A DNA stretch of 64,000 nt, from contig JAJEKV010000050.1 of the NCBI GenBank assembly GCA_021234155.1, positions 2,117,842 to 2,181,841 of the forward strand. The letters run 5' to 3'. Every line of letters starts with the position of its first letter. Within the stretch, counting starts at the first letter, position 1. The notes below the pieces were generated by a model that saw only the letters and a list, made by a program, of their open reading frames with translations, did no database searches and was not told the DNA's origin. The position numbers and the translations under genes were made by a program. This stretch comes from Isoetes taiwanensis (lineage: Eukaryota; Streptophyta; Lycopodiopsida; Isoetales; Isoetaceae). Shown here piece by piece: positions 11,254 to 20,388 of the stretch.

Positions 11254-12561
11254 TTGCCATCTTCTTCTCCTTCATCGCCATCTTCTTCTCCATCGCCATC
11301 TTCTTCTCCTTCATCGCCACAAGTCATAGATTCCTTCTTCTCCCAAAAGCTTGCACTTCTTCTTGTTCCATTCGCCATAGTTCTTCTTGTTGCAGTTCCT
11401 GTTGCTGTTGCTCTTGCTGTTGCTTGCCTCAAGAGAAGGAAACTTTTGGCTCCAACTCTGCCACCACAATGGAATTCTAACTGTGTAGAATCTCATTTTT
11501 CAAGGTTTAGCTATGCAGATCTGAGCACAGCCACCAGTGGATTTAGACAGAGCCTGATGATCGGAAAGGGGGGATATGGGAGTGTTTATAAAGGAATATT
11601 GCCTACTGATAAAACTGAAGTGGCAGTGAAGGTGATGTCAGTTGAAGGGCATCAACAATTTTTAGCAGAACTTTCTGTTATAGGTCTTCTTAGGCATAAA
11701 AATGTAGTTAGATTAAGAGGCTGGTGCCATCAGCATGAAAAATTGATCCTGGTATATGACTACATGCCAAATGGGAGTCTGAATCAGCATTTATTTTCAT
11801 CAGACCGTCTTTTGACATGGGGCCAGAGGTATGAGATAGCAAAGGGAGTGGCAGAGGGGTTGGCATTCTTACATGGAGGATGGGAACAAAGAATTATACA
11901 TAGAGATATCAAGGCTGCAAATGTGCTGTTAGATGACAACTTTGTGGCACGTTTGGGAGATTTTGGACTTTCAAGACTCATGCAAACCACTCAACAAACA
12001 ATGACAATGGCCGGTACCCTTGGCTACATTGCGCCAGAACTAGCCTGGATGGGTAGAGCTAGTGTCAAATCTGATATATACAGTTATGGTATCCTACTTC
12101 TGGAGATGGCATGTGGAAAACCTGTTCTTAGCATGCCATGGGAGAATCAAGAATATTTATTTTTGCTGGAATGGGTTTGGCAAGCACAAATGAAGAATGA
12201 CCTGCTTGGAGTTGCTGATGCCAGACTTCAATCACATTATGATGTTGAGCAGATGAGAGTTATGTTGTCTCTGGGCTTGCTTTGTGCCCATCCTGATGCT
12301 GAACAGAGACCAAGCATAAAAAGATGCTGCCAGATACTGGATGGCGAAGCTGCTCTTCCCAGCCTTCCCAATGTCATGCCAAATCTGCCTTTCCTTGGTT
12401 CCTCTCAATCAGCTTCAGGTGCAAATTCTACAATTTCAGGGAAATCTACAAATTCAGCCGCAAGTTCCTCTCAATCAACTTCAGGTGCAAATTCTACAAA
12501 TTCAAGGAAATCTACAAATTCAGCTACACTTCGAAATACTTCTTTTGATAAAATGAAATAA
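11254..12561 (+). CDS. Receptor-like serine/threonine kinase, intact kinase half
   Basis: 435 codons from this ATG, although the same frame is open from 11077, so the true start is probably upstream. A Ser/Pro-rich linker (residues 1-24) and one membrane span (about 33-58, followed by KRRK) lead to a complete kinase domain: GKGGYGSVY glycine loop (104-112), catalytic Lys in VAVKVM (126), [12 protein letters not shown] (216-227), DFG (236-238) and GTLGYIAPE (254-262). All catalytic residues are present, so an active RD-type kinase at the plasma membrane is expected. The kinase resembles plant lectin receptor kinases. The C-terminal tail has two 21-residue Ser/Asn-rich repeats (63-nt tandem units, about 12408-12530). 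Second-domain hevein cysteines are in frame with it, making this a hevein-domain receptor kinase whose outer half is damaged or mis-assembled. Confidence 0.85.
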   Translation: MPSSSPSSPSSSPSPSSSPSSPQVIDSFFSQKLALLLVPFAIVLLVAVPVAVALAVACLKRRKLLAPTLPPQWNSNCVESHFSRFSYADLSTATSGFRQSLMIGKGGYGSVYKGILPTDKTEVAVKVMSVEGHQQFLAELSVIGLLRHKNVVRLRGWCHQHEKLILVYDYMPNGSLNQHLFSSDRLLTWGQRYEIAKGVAEGLAFLHGGWEQRIIHRDIKAANVLLDDNFVARLGDFGLSRLMQTTQQTMTMAGTLGYIAPELAWMGRASVKSDIYSYGILLLEMACGKPVLSMPWENQEYLFLLEWVWQAQMKNDLLGVADARLQSHYDVEQMRVMLSLGLLCAHPDAEQRPSIKRCCQILDGEAALPSLPNVMPNLPFLGSSQSASGANSTISGKSTNSAASSSQSTSGANSTNSRKSTNSATLRNTSFDKMK

Positions 12562-12825
12562 TGATTAAATCGGTAAACTGAAAGCATTTTCTTGGCAAAA
12601 TCTAGTAACACGTATAATGTTTCAAGAATTAATTTCGTTGTTGGATTTTATAATCACAGAAAGTTTTTCTTCTCCTTGAGAGCTAGGAAGCTTATCCTTC
12701 GGAAGCAATGAAAATCAAGGATGCTTGATATGTGCAATCCATAAATCCTGTCTGATCTGAATTCAGAAGAATAAGCACACGCATCTTTTTGTATCCTTCA
12801 TCAGGAACCCTAGATGCGTCTAGTA

Positions 12826-13050
12826 GGATCTATAGATTGGGAAAAACTTACAACGAAGCAAAATCTTTATTTCTAAGCGCCGGTCTTCCCAAAGACACAT
12901 ACACGCCCAAAGTGATGTTTCTCCCTAGATCTCACCTTCACTACCAGTTCGTTGGCGAAGGAGTCTAGTGGGATCTTAGGGAAAAACTTACAATAACGCC
13001 TGTCTTCCCAAAGACATATACACGCCCAAAGTTGTTGTTTCTCCTTAAGG
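12826..13050. repeat. Imperfect direct repeat downstream of the kinase gene
   Basis: A segment running from GGGAAAAACTTACAA through GTCTTCCCAAAGACA and ACACGCCCAAAG to GTTTCTCC occurs at about 12839-12925 and again at about 12972-13042. The second copy lacks roughly 20 bases of the first. The dispersed repeat shared with 10661 lies between them. Confidence 0.8.
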
Positions 13051-13525
13051 GAGAGTGCCCAAGAAACGGTTTACCAGTGACAAGATCTGCAAAACAAGTG
13101 CCCAAATAGGTAAATTACAAATTTTTTTTGGATGCATAGCTGTTTCAATTGCTAACGAACAATATGTCACATTTTTTTTCCCAAATTTTTGTTGTCTTCA
13201 TAAGGAAAAGTGGAGCCAAAGCAAGGCATGTTTTTGACCTTAATGGTGAGTGCTGCTGCAGCAGATGACCTCCATGGTTTGCACTTGGACCCCAATCGCA
13301 CATCAAATTTCTGTCAAAGATTGTAGATTTTGTCTAAAATCAGCAAAATCAAGAGGAACACTCACATTTATGCATTGTTTTTGTTTGAGCAGCCAATACA
13401 TATTGCCTACAAAACCATTGCATGTCAGTTTTACAAGATGGAGCGAGGGGAATTGAACCCCTGCAGCCAAGATTGGCCACTTCCAAACGCCCATGCTGCA
13501 AATGTAGAAAACAAATTAGTGGGGA

Positions 13526-13551
13526 ATGGGCAGAGGAATACCTCTGCCCAT
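13526..13551. repeat. Perfect hairpin, 11-bp stem, 4-nt loop
   Basis: ATGGGCAGAGG, loop AATA, then CCTCTGCCCAT. The stem is perfect. It lies just beyond a tRNA T-arm-like sequence (13440-13470). Function is unknown; the stem is too short for a plant miRNA precursor. Confidence 0.85.
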
Positions 13552-13819
13552 GAAATCAAGGGATAGGAGGGTCATAAAAGAACCTGAATTATACTGAGAT
13601 AAATCAATGCAGACAAAATATTCCAACAGCTTACAATATAAATAACAAAATCAGAAATTGCACCATTACATGATAAACAAACTTAAGTAAGCAATTACCT
13701 AAACCATCACTTTTGATACATAAACAAAAAGACACTTGCTGTTTAACAACAAATTACATCACATAATCAGACTCCAAGTACTTAAAAAATCAGACATGTA
13801 TAAATATACAAAATGCCAT

Positions 13820-13846
13820 GGTTCTATTGCGATACGCAATAGAACC
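13820..13846. repeat. Perfect hairpin, 12-bp stem, 3-nt loop
   Basis: GGTTCTATTGCG, loop ATA, then CGCAATAGAACC. The stem is perfect. No T-run follows it and no gene is adjacent. It is the second perfect short hairpin within 300 bp. Confidence 0.85.
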
Positions 13847-13984
13847 GACATTCCTTGGATGGGGAAGGTTCACCTCACGTATCCTATTTATTCTACATCT
13901 TCTCTCATTTCATTTATCGGGGTTCTCTTGAGCTAGATATCTACTCCTTCTCTATCATACCAGTTTCCTTATTCTATCTCTTCT

Positions 13985-14200
13985 TATTTCACATCGATTA
14001 GGCTATCCGCAATCCTAAGCTCTCTTTTGTTCGATTCTATTCTATCATCTAACACATCGATTAGGCTATTTGCTCTAAGCAACCCTAATCTCTCATTTGT
14101 TTGATTCTATTCCATCTCTTCTATTTTCACATTGATTAGGCTCTCTAGTTTGAGCAACCATAATCTCTCATTTGTTTGCATGATCCTATTGTATTTTTTT
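13985..14200. repeat. Imperfect CT-rich tandem repeat, three copies
   Basis: Units headed by ACATCGATTAGGCT (or ACATTGATTAGGCT) start at 13991, 14054 and 14129, each followed by CTAATCTCTCATTTGTTTGATTCTATT-like text. Spacings of 63 and 75 bp show internal indels. The stretch from 13560 to 14900 holds no recognisable gene. Confidence 0.7.
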
Positions 14201-14960
14201 GCCGTTGTAGGACGATTGTTAAGCCAGGTAGATGTTTAGCGGTTTCAGCGCCTCCAAGCTACAATCTAATGCGTGCGAGAGCATGGATCTGCAAAGCATA
14301 GCTTCAACATCACATCGGGAGCACGTCTTTCCAGATAAGTTGCTATAATGTTTGCTTCTTATTTTCTCTTGGCTTTGCTTTTTTCAATATTTTCTTGGTG
14401 GCTGCGGTTGGGTTATCCTGGCTATCTATTGCCTGCCTATTAGTCTATTGGCTTTGATTGCACAGGATATCCCTACCTACTAGTATGTCGGCTTTGTTTG
14501 CATAGGATATTATCGTTCTTTTATCGTTCTTTTATTTTATATTATTTTGTTTCTTCCAAATCTTCTTTCGTTTGACTTGAATTTTTGCCTTTCTGGCAGT
14601 TTTAGATAGCAGGTCAAAGTAAATAATTGGAGCTACATTATATGAGCAAAGTTACAGGAGGAAGATTATGAAACGATACAGTTAGACATTTTATTATGGG
14701 AAGTACAGGATTCAGATATGCAATTATAAACAAATACTAAGTAGAAAATAAGAATATCATAGATAACTAATTCCAGAAAGGAGGACATGGATATTAGTGG
14801 TGTAATGCATGAATAAGACTGAGGCATAGATAAGAAATATAAATAAAAATCAAGGAATAGATCATACTGAAAAATTCGAATAGCATGACAGAAGATTATA
14901 ATCTAATGGAGACCTTGGGTTTAAGGAAATAAGACAGAATAAAACAATATGAACCTAAAC

Positions 14961-15335
14961 CTTATTTGTAGATTCGTCCAGAGGAACTCCAGCATGCAGA
15001 ATATTAGGGGTAATTTGTGAAGATAAATTGATAGTTGGGACACCAACACCTGGAACTTTGGGAGCATTTGGAGCAGTAGGATCTGCTGGAACTGATAGTT
15101 CAGGGATCTCAGGAGTGCAAGCAACTGACATGGGAATTTCTTCTGCAATATGAGTAGAGCTAGCTTCCCCTTCGAGATTAATTGGATTTTTGGCAGATCC
15201 AGGCACTTTGGCAGGTTTGTGGTAATCAAAGATCTTCCTTCTTTTATCAGCTTTTAGCTTCTCCTCCTGCATCTTGGTCAAGGTGGCCTTATTGAAGCCT
15301 CCTTTTCGTCTACCCATAAAAGTTTCAGAGCATGG
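14961..15335 (-). CDS. Exon of an unrecognised gene, basic N-terminal region
   Basis: A 125-codon block between an acceptor TTGCAAG|CC (AG at 15337-15336) and a donor AAG|GTTTAG (14961/14960), phase 0 at both ends. It contains MGRRKGGFNKATLTKMQEEK followed by a Lys/Arg-rich segment (KADKRRK) and then a Pro/Ala/Thr-rich low-complexity stretch. The Met at 15317 could be the true start, with the acceptor lying in the leader. The donor phase fits the phase-0 acceptor at 8798, so this may be the 5' part of the minus-strand gene at 6.9-8.8 kb, with the receptor kinase nested in a long intron. That link is inference only. Confidence 0.45.
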
Positions 15336-15444
15336 CTTGCAAGCAGAGGACGGAACTGATAAACTCAAGAAGTAAACTGAAGGTATGGCATTAAGAAGAC
15401 ATGATATATAAACCCTTAGCTGTAAAATCAGGTAAATAACAAAC

Positions 15445-15476
15445 CCGGAGAGCCGTATATGGGCCAGCAAATGCCA
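15445..15476 (-). CDS. Possible first coding exon
   Basis: ATG at 15476 gives MAFAGPYTALR, ending at a donor CGG|GTTTGT (15445/15444) in phase 0, which fits the 14961-15335 exon across a 109-nt intron. Upstream on the minus strand is a TC-rich leader-like stretch (15495-15570). A different ATG (15504, good context) lies in a frame that would not stay open after the splice. Weak evidence. Confidence 0.25.
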
Positions 15477-15827
15477 TTCTGTTAGGAGGACATCTACTGC
15501 CATCGCGATCACCAGTGCGGAAGAGAGATGTAACCCTAAAATGATTTTTATTCGAGAAGAGGGAGAAGAAAGTGGAAATTAAGAATATACTATTAAATTA
15601 GGTATACATATATAACCCGATATTTGAATACTAAGTTATTAGACCATCACAATGGGAGCTTTTTAGCAAAGAAAGTTCAAGTGCAGCTTTTTGAAAAAAA
15701 TGCCTTAAAGGTTTGGACAAACCTAGCCATACCTATATAAATAAATAAAAAAAAAGGCCTGCGCTTTATGAATAAAAAACATATTAGCAATAAAAAGAGG
15801 GAAACGGAGTAAATATATTTCAAAGAT

Positions 15828-15993
15828 GTGCAAAGTTCACCAATTCTTGACTTCTTTATACATGTCAACCACGTTGACGAGGTGAAAGTGCTTGGCATGG
15901 CTATTAGCATTAAAACGTGTGCAAAGTTCACGAATTCTTGACTTTTTTATGCATGTCCAACCACGTTGATGGGGTGGAAGTGCTTGGCATGGC
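15828..15993. repeat. Direct repeat, about 74 bp, period 91
   Basis: GTGCAAAGTTCAC.AATTCTTGAC through CCACGTTGA.G.GGTG.AAGTGCTTGGCATGGC occurs at about 15828 and again at about 15919. The second copy directly abuts the inverted H+-pyrophosphatase fragment. Confidence 0.85.
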
Positions 15994-16145
15994 AAGATAG
16001 CGAGGATGGTGGAAATAATCAACTGTGTCTTCAAGGATGGTTCAATTTGCTCAATAGTTCTTACGTGGAAGATGTCAGTACCAAGAAGAGCAGTAATTAG
16101 ACAAACAACCATCCCCATAGAACTAACGAGCAATAGGAAGCTCAT
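15993..16145 (-). pseudogene. Vacuolar H+-pyrophosphatase fragment (minus strand)
   Basis: The frame from 16145 reads LLLVSSMGMVVCLITALLGT and continues with IEQIEPSLKTQLIISTI. Both match the membrane segments that follow the pyrophosphate-binding region in type I (K+-stimulated) vacuolar H+-pyrophosphatases, which pump protons into the vacuole using PPi. Similarity stops at about 15993, where the 74-bp repeat begins. Only about 50 of roughly 760 residues are present, so this is a fragment. In the intact protein this part lies directly after the fragment found on the other strand at 16216-16335. Confidence 0.75.
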
Positions 16146-16215
16146 GACACATAGTACATTTTTTTTTATTTTTTTTTAATTCATAGCTTTGGTGCTTGTG
16201 AATAAGATAGATAGG

Positions 16216-16335
16216 TGATTGCTGGTAATGTTGGGGACAATGTTGGTGATATTACTGGCATGGGTGCAGATATGTTTGGATCTTTTAGGGAACCCTCTTG
16301 TGAGGCCATCGTGGTATTATCAATCTCTTCTTTTG
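16216..16335 (+). pseudogene. Vacuolar H+-pyrophosphatase fragment (plus strand)
   Basis: [20 protein letters not shown], then [10 protein letters not shown] and SISSF, match the substrate-binding DNVGDNVGD motif and the following helix of vacuolar H+-pyrophosphatase. The acidic Asp residues that bind Mg-PPi are kept. The first Asp of the usual [10 protein letters not shown] is G here. Similarity ends near [10 protein letters not shown]-rich tract ending in TAG (16157-16186), like an intron end, precedes it, so this could be an exon-derived piece. It faces away from its partner fragment at 15993-16145. Confidence 0.75.
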
Positions 16336-16429
16336 AAATTGAAAGTGAGATAATGCGCAATATTAAACATCTAATAAACGTTATCATGCTTGGTTGCATT
16401 GATATGACTGCTCCCGCTTGATTTGTAGG

Positions 16430-18580
16430 TCTTACTTGCAGCTCTTTTAGAAAGCTTTGACATGGGTAATTGCACATTCAAGCATACCTATTTACTTTTA
16501 TAGCTATATGGCTTAGTCAAATTTGCTTATGCCGAGTTTAGATTGGATGTAATATAGAGTTCAAGTTGACCTTGTTAGGTCCTTGCTTCATCACCAAATC
16601 CTGCTTTATCACCAAGCCAAGACCTCTATAGAATATGCCAGGTGAGATCAAATTTCATCCCCTGAGATGGCTACTCAAAAAATGGAATATTCAACGCATA
16701 AAATACACCAAAAAACCTAGCATTTAAATGTGCAATACATAATGGTTATTTACATATAATGCTTTTATAAAACAAGAGGATATCAAACCTCCATATCTCC
16801 ATGTCATTATAAAATTGTATGCAGACGCTGCGAACATTTTTTTTGTTCAATTTGGTGCAAACGATACCCTATGTAGAAGATACTCATAAGCAATGCCAAA
16901 ATGTCATGGAAGACTTCTGGTGTCATAAAAAGATGGTGCTCAAAATTATCTTATATCATCAAGATTACATGTAGAAGATGTCTTGAATTTGTCGAGGGAA
17001 ATTTGCAAGTTTACAACGATGAAAAAGAAAGAGCCAGTATAAAATATTGGCTAAGACACAAAAAAAAGTAAAAAAAAAAAAAAACATCGGCATTTTTTTA
17101 GTCTCAAGAATAGTTTGGGGCTCTCCTGCGTGAAGTTTTAAATTAATAAATGCACTTAAAGCATTAAGCTTATAGAGGGGCACTTAAAAATATAAGAAAA
17201 CAAGGTGATGCGCACGGAGGGTTGCCCTCTGTGACCTGAGGGTGAAGTGGCTTAAATCATATTTCAAAGTCATGTTCTCACAATCAATCAAAATTGTCGC
17301 AAAAAACAATACATTATTTGATACTTGATTCTTGTTTTTAACAAAAAATTCACCTTTGATCCCTAAAATATTATTCTAGTTTTGGAAAGGGCCAGAGTCC
17401 TATCACGTTATTCCATACGTCAACATTGCTTTGAGCACATATAATATTTTATTCAACTCAATGTCTCAACCTCAACCAACCATTTAAGGTGATTAAACGA
17501 GAAATGACAAGCAAAGCCTTTTGACTTAAATATGCACATTGAAGTTAACATCATTTGGGTTCAAATCCATTGTTTGAGATGTTCCTATTAATCCTTTCAA
17601 ATCCAAACATTGATTTTGTATTAAATAGACACATGAATGTATTGTTGCCATCACGGCAATGATATGGATTTAAGTTTGTGGCGTTAACAAAATAATTTGA
17701 TGAAACTGTCCTTGTCTCAATCATTATATTGTATAGACCACATGACATCAATTTGTAGTGTATATGCCTGCAACAACTACCTACCTGTTAGCCAATAAAA
17801 CCATTTCTACCATTAAAAATTGCAATACTCATAATTGTATGATAGATGGAAAAGCACAATTCTCAATTGTCAATTATCCTTTTCTGTAAAGTAGGCAACC
17901 CCTGAATTCAGTTTTAATTCAAAAATTTGGAACATGGCCACTAGCTATAAATCCAAGTGTTTCGAGTGTGCTGCATTAAGGTCATGTCAAACATAATATA
18001 TGAGGCAATACTGTTTCTTTAGATAATAATCCTCTGCCATTCTGCATTACATAACAGAACAATAGCCATATCACTACTTCTATGGAACAAGTAAGTTTTA
18101 TTACCATGCATAAGGGTTTGTTGATGTTGACACTAGAAATACAATGGACCATTCCAGGAGCAATTAGGATAGTATTTATAAGCCTGTATGAAGCAAAACC
18201 TCAACTTGGTCTAAACACCATTACAAGGAACTTATAAGAATAACTTAGGTTGATGGCCATAGTGTTGATGATCTTCTTGGCAGCACTGGTTGGTCTTCGC
18301 CAAGTAATTTACGACACCTTGTTACCATCTTAAGGAACAACTATAAACACAAAAGGCACACCCTCTTTAGATTTCATCTAGACATTGTTCAAAGCATAAT
18401 CCTACTCTATGTATCCATACGATTGCAGAGAACTGCAACGTAGAAATTTTACTCTAATTGGAGCAACCAAAACATTATTTGAACAATGCACTACCGCATT
18501 GATCTTTGGAACTTAAACACATTGTCATACAAAAACATTGAAAAAATAGAAAGGTGCATTAAATAGTACTCAGTTGATAT
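16430..18580. other. AT-rich stretch without recognisable genes
   Basis: The longest open frames are 60-72 codons and show no domain or compositional sign of coding. There are poly(A) runs near 17060-17085. I see no terminal repeats or transposon motifs. Confidence 0.5.
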
Positions 18581-18587
18581 TGTTGGT

Positions 18588-18680
18588 AGTGATGACTACA
18601 TTATTAGGAATATTAAGCATGGGTGCTTTGGCTAGTGGTGACTACATTATTAGGAATATTAAGCATGGGTGCTTTGGCTT
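18588..18680. repeat. 46-bp tandem duplication
   Basis: AGTGATGACTACATTATTAG and the following GAATATTAAGCATGGGTGCTTTGGCT at 18588 are repeated from 18634 with one or two changes. Confidence 0.9.
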
Positions 18681-19095
18681 CTGGTCTACAATTCTATTTT
18701 TCGGAATTGACATATAATGGCATTTCTTATCCTTTCAATTCCATCTATAGTCAAATGAGTCTTCATTTTTTATATTGGCTTGACATCATGATAATAATAT
18801 AATCATACATATACATGAATGCAATCTCGATCAACATCAGCATTAGCTTTGTATAGAAACAAAATGGAATAGATAAATAATTTTGCTTTGGACAAAATGG
18901 AATAGATAAATTAATTATCTTGGAAGCGGATGTGACGTTGCCTTCCAATCTGCTTTGGGGCTGTCACACTCGCCCGCCAGCCGAGCAACCTGTACTAGGG
19001 AGCTAGGAGAGGGGCCTTTTCGCATTGGTAGTCCTATTACCACCAGCTTTAAATGTCCCAGACGCTTCTATTTGACACCTTTGACCCGCTGCTAG

Positions 19096-19694
19096 TTAGG
19101 GGCGTAGGGACGGCAGACCTACGGGCGACAGGGAAAAAGCTTTGGCTCTCACAAATGCATTTAAACTGGCTTCTCTTCGGACAACCATATAAAAAAGCTT
19201 CTTACTGATTAATCTTTCTTGCTGATTAATCTCTTTATGCTTCTTCGTGATTCTGGCTAGCAATTTTTGAGCACGAATCTGCCAGTGTCCATCCCTTTCT
19301 GCCATCTTTCTATATTCTCTGTAAACAATGCATTGCAGCGATCAGACTGCCGTCGAGTTTTGCCACTTCAAGTGCTTCGCAGTTTTTTCTGTAAATTCTC
19401 TAAGGTGTCCTTTGAAACTGCCAAAGCATGCACGTTACTCTGTTGATCGTGCCCAAGCATATGCCTGGCAGTATTTTTTGCTGATGAGAGGCTGGAGTTC
19501 AAGCAGTTCCGTGATGTTATGTCCGTAATTTGTTCTTCCTCCGAAGCTTTCTTTCGGTCTTGCCACTGAATTGAGGCTACATTGGCGAAAAGGTAACAGA
19601 ACGGTTTGTTGTGCAGACCGAATTTAAGCACAGAATATGAAAAAATGTTTGAGAAAGCTGCATCCAGGTCGAGATTCGTTGAATCAAATACCAT
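19096..19694 (-). CDS. Unrecognised helical protein fragment with frame breaks
   Basis: Two minus-strand frames (19694-19368 and 19305-19096) look like parts of one protein. The first ends soon after ENLQKKLRST. Omitting one base of the A6 run at 19383-19388 lets the frame continue through CEALEVAKLDGSLIAAMHC. A second shift near 19308 leads into MAERDGHWQIRAQKLLARI, then a Lys/Gln-rich stretch. The composition (Leu, Lys, Glu, Gln; few Pro or Gly) indicates long helices, possibly coiled coil. I do not recognise a family. It lies 0.7 kb downstream of the PPR pseudogene on the same strand. It may be a pseudogene, or a real gene with short introns or homopolymer errors at the breaks. Confidence 0.4.
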
Positions 19695-20049
19695 TTTGTT
19701 TGAAAACCATCAAAAGCTTTTTGATCCGGCAATGATCAAAATTTGTCGACAACTACTCAATTATAGTTTCTAAGATATCAAACCCCTCTAGGTTGTATGT
19801 AAGTTAAAGTCTAACTTATTTTTTTCAATTGCCATAATAACAATAGCAAGATTTGCCCGAGTTTTTATGAAACAATTCAACTCGAGAAAAGTAATCGTCA
19901 GCATACCTAATCTAGGGAACATGTGATTTGGCTAACCTTCTGCCTATGCAACTATGGCCTTAAGGGCAATCTTGGATTGGGCCACGTGGTCCCATGGCAC
20001 CTTTGACATTTGGCCAGATGGCCACAAGGTTACCTTTATCGTAAACAAC

Positions 20050-20067
20050 CGGGGGAGGGGGGGGGGC
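20050..20067 (+). repeat. G-tract able to form a quadruplex
   Basis: GGGGGAGGGGGGGGGGC is long enough for a G-quadruplex on the plus strand. It lies in a region with no recognised gene, just downstream of the PPR pseudogene. Confidence 0.6.
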
Positions 20068-20388
20068 TTTTTCCTCCAAGTTTCCCATTTTGGTTTCTTT
20101 TGTGAAAACTTGTTGTTGGCAGAGCTGAAGCGTCGCTACCAGGTACAATATAGTTTTATTAAAATACAAAGCAATTCGACTCAAGTGATACAATTCACCA
20201 ATATTTACACAAAGGAAATTGGACTCAAGTTATCCCATTCACCAAAACTCAAAGTTTTACATTTGTATAATCCTAGATACAATAAAAAAAAAGATGTTCT
20301 TACACTTGAAATCCCAATATAACTTTACTTCGAAGCCTTGTTACAAATTTGAAGCACACTTGTTAATCCAGAAGCATCTGCAACTGAA

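Noticed and set aside
11163-11432. Asp/Glu/Gly-rich minus-strand frame.
   Set aside because: Antisense shadow of the Ser/Pro linker of the receptor kinase.
13436-13506. tRNA on the minus strand (GGGGTTCAATTCCCC looks like a T-arm/B box).
   Set aside because: The T-arm and a CGCTCCA 3' end are present, but no matching 5' acceptor strand, D-arm or plausible anticodon loop is found at tRNA distances.
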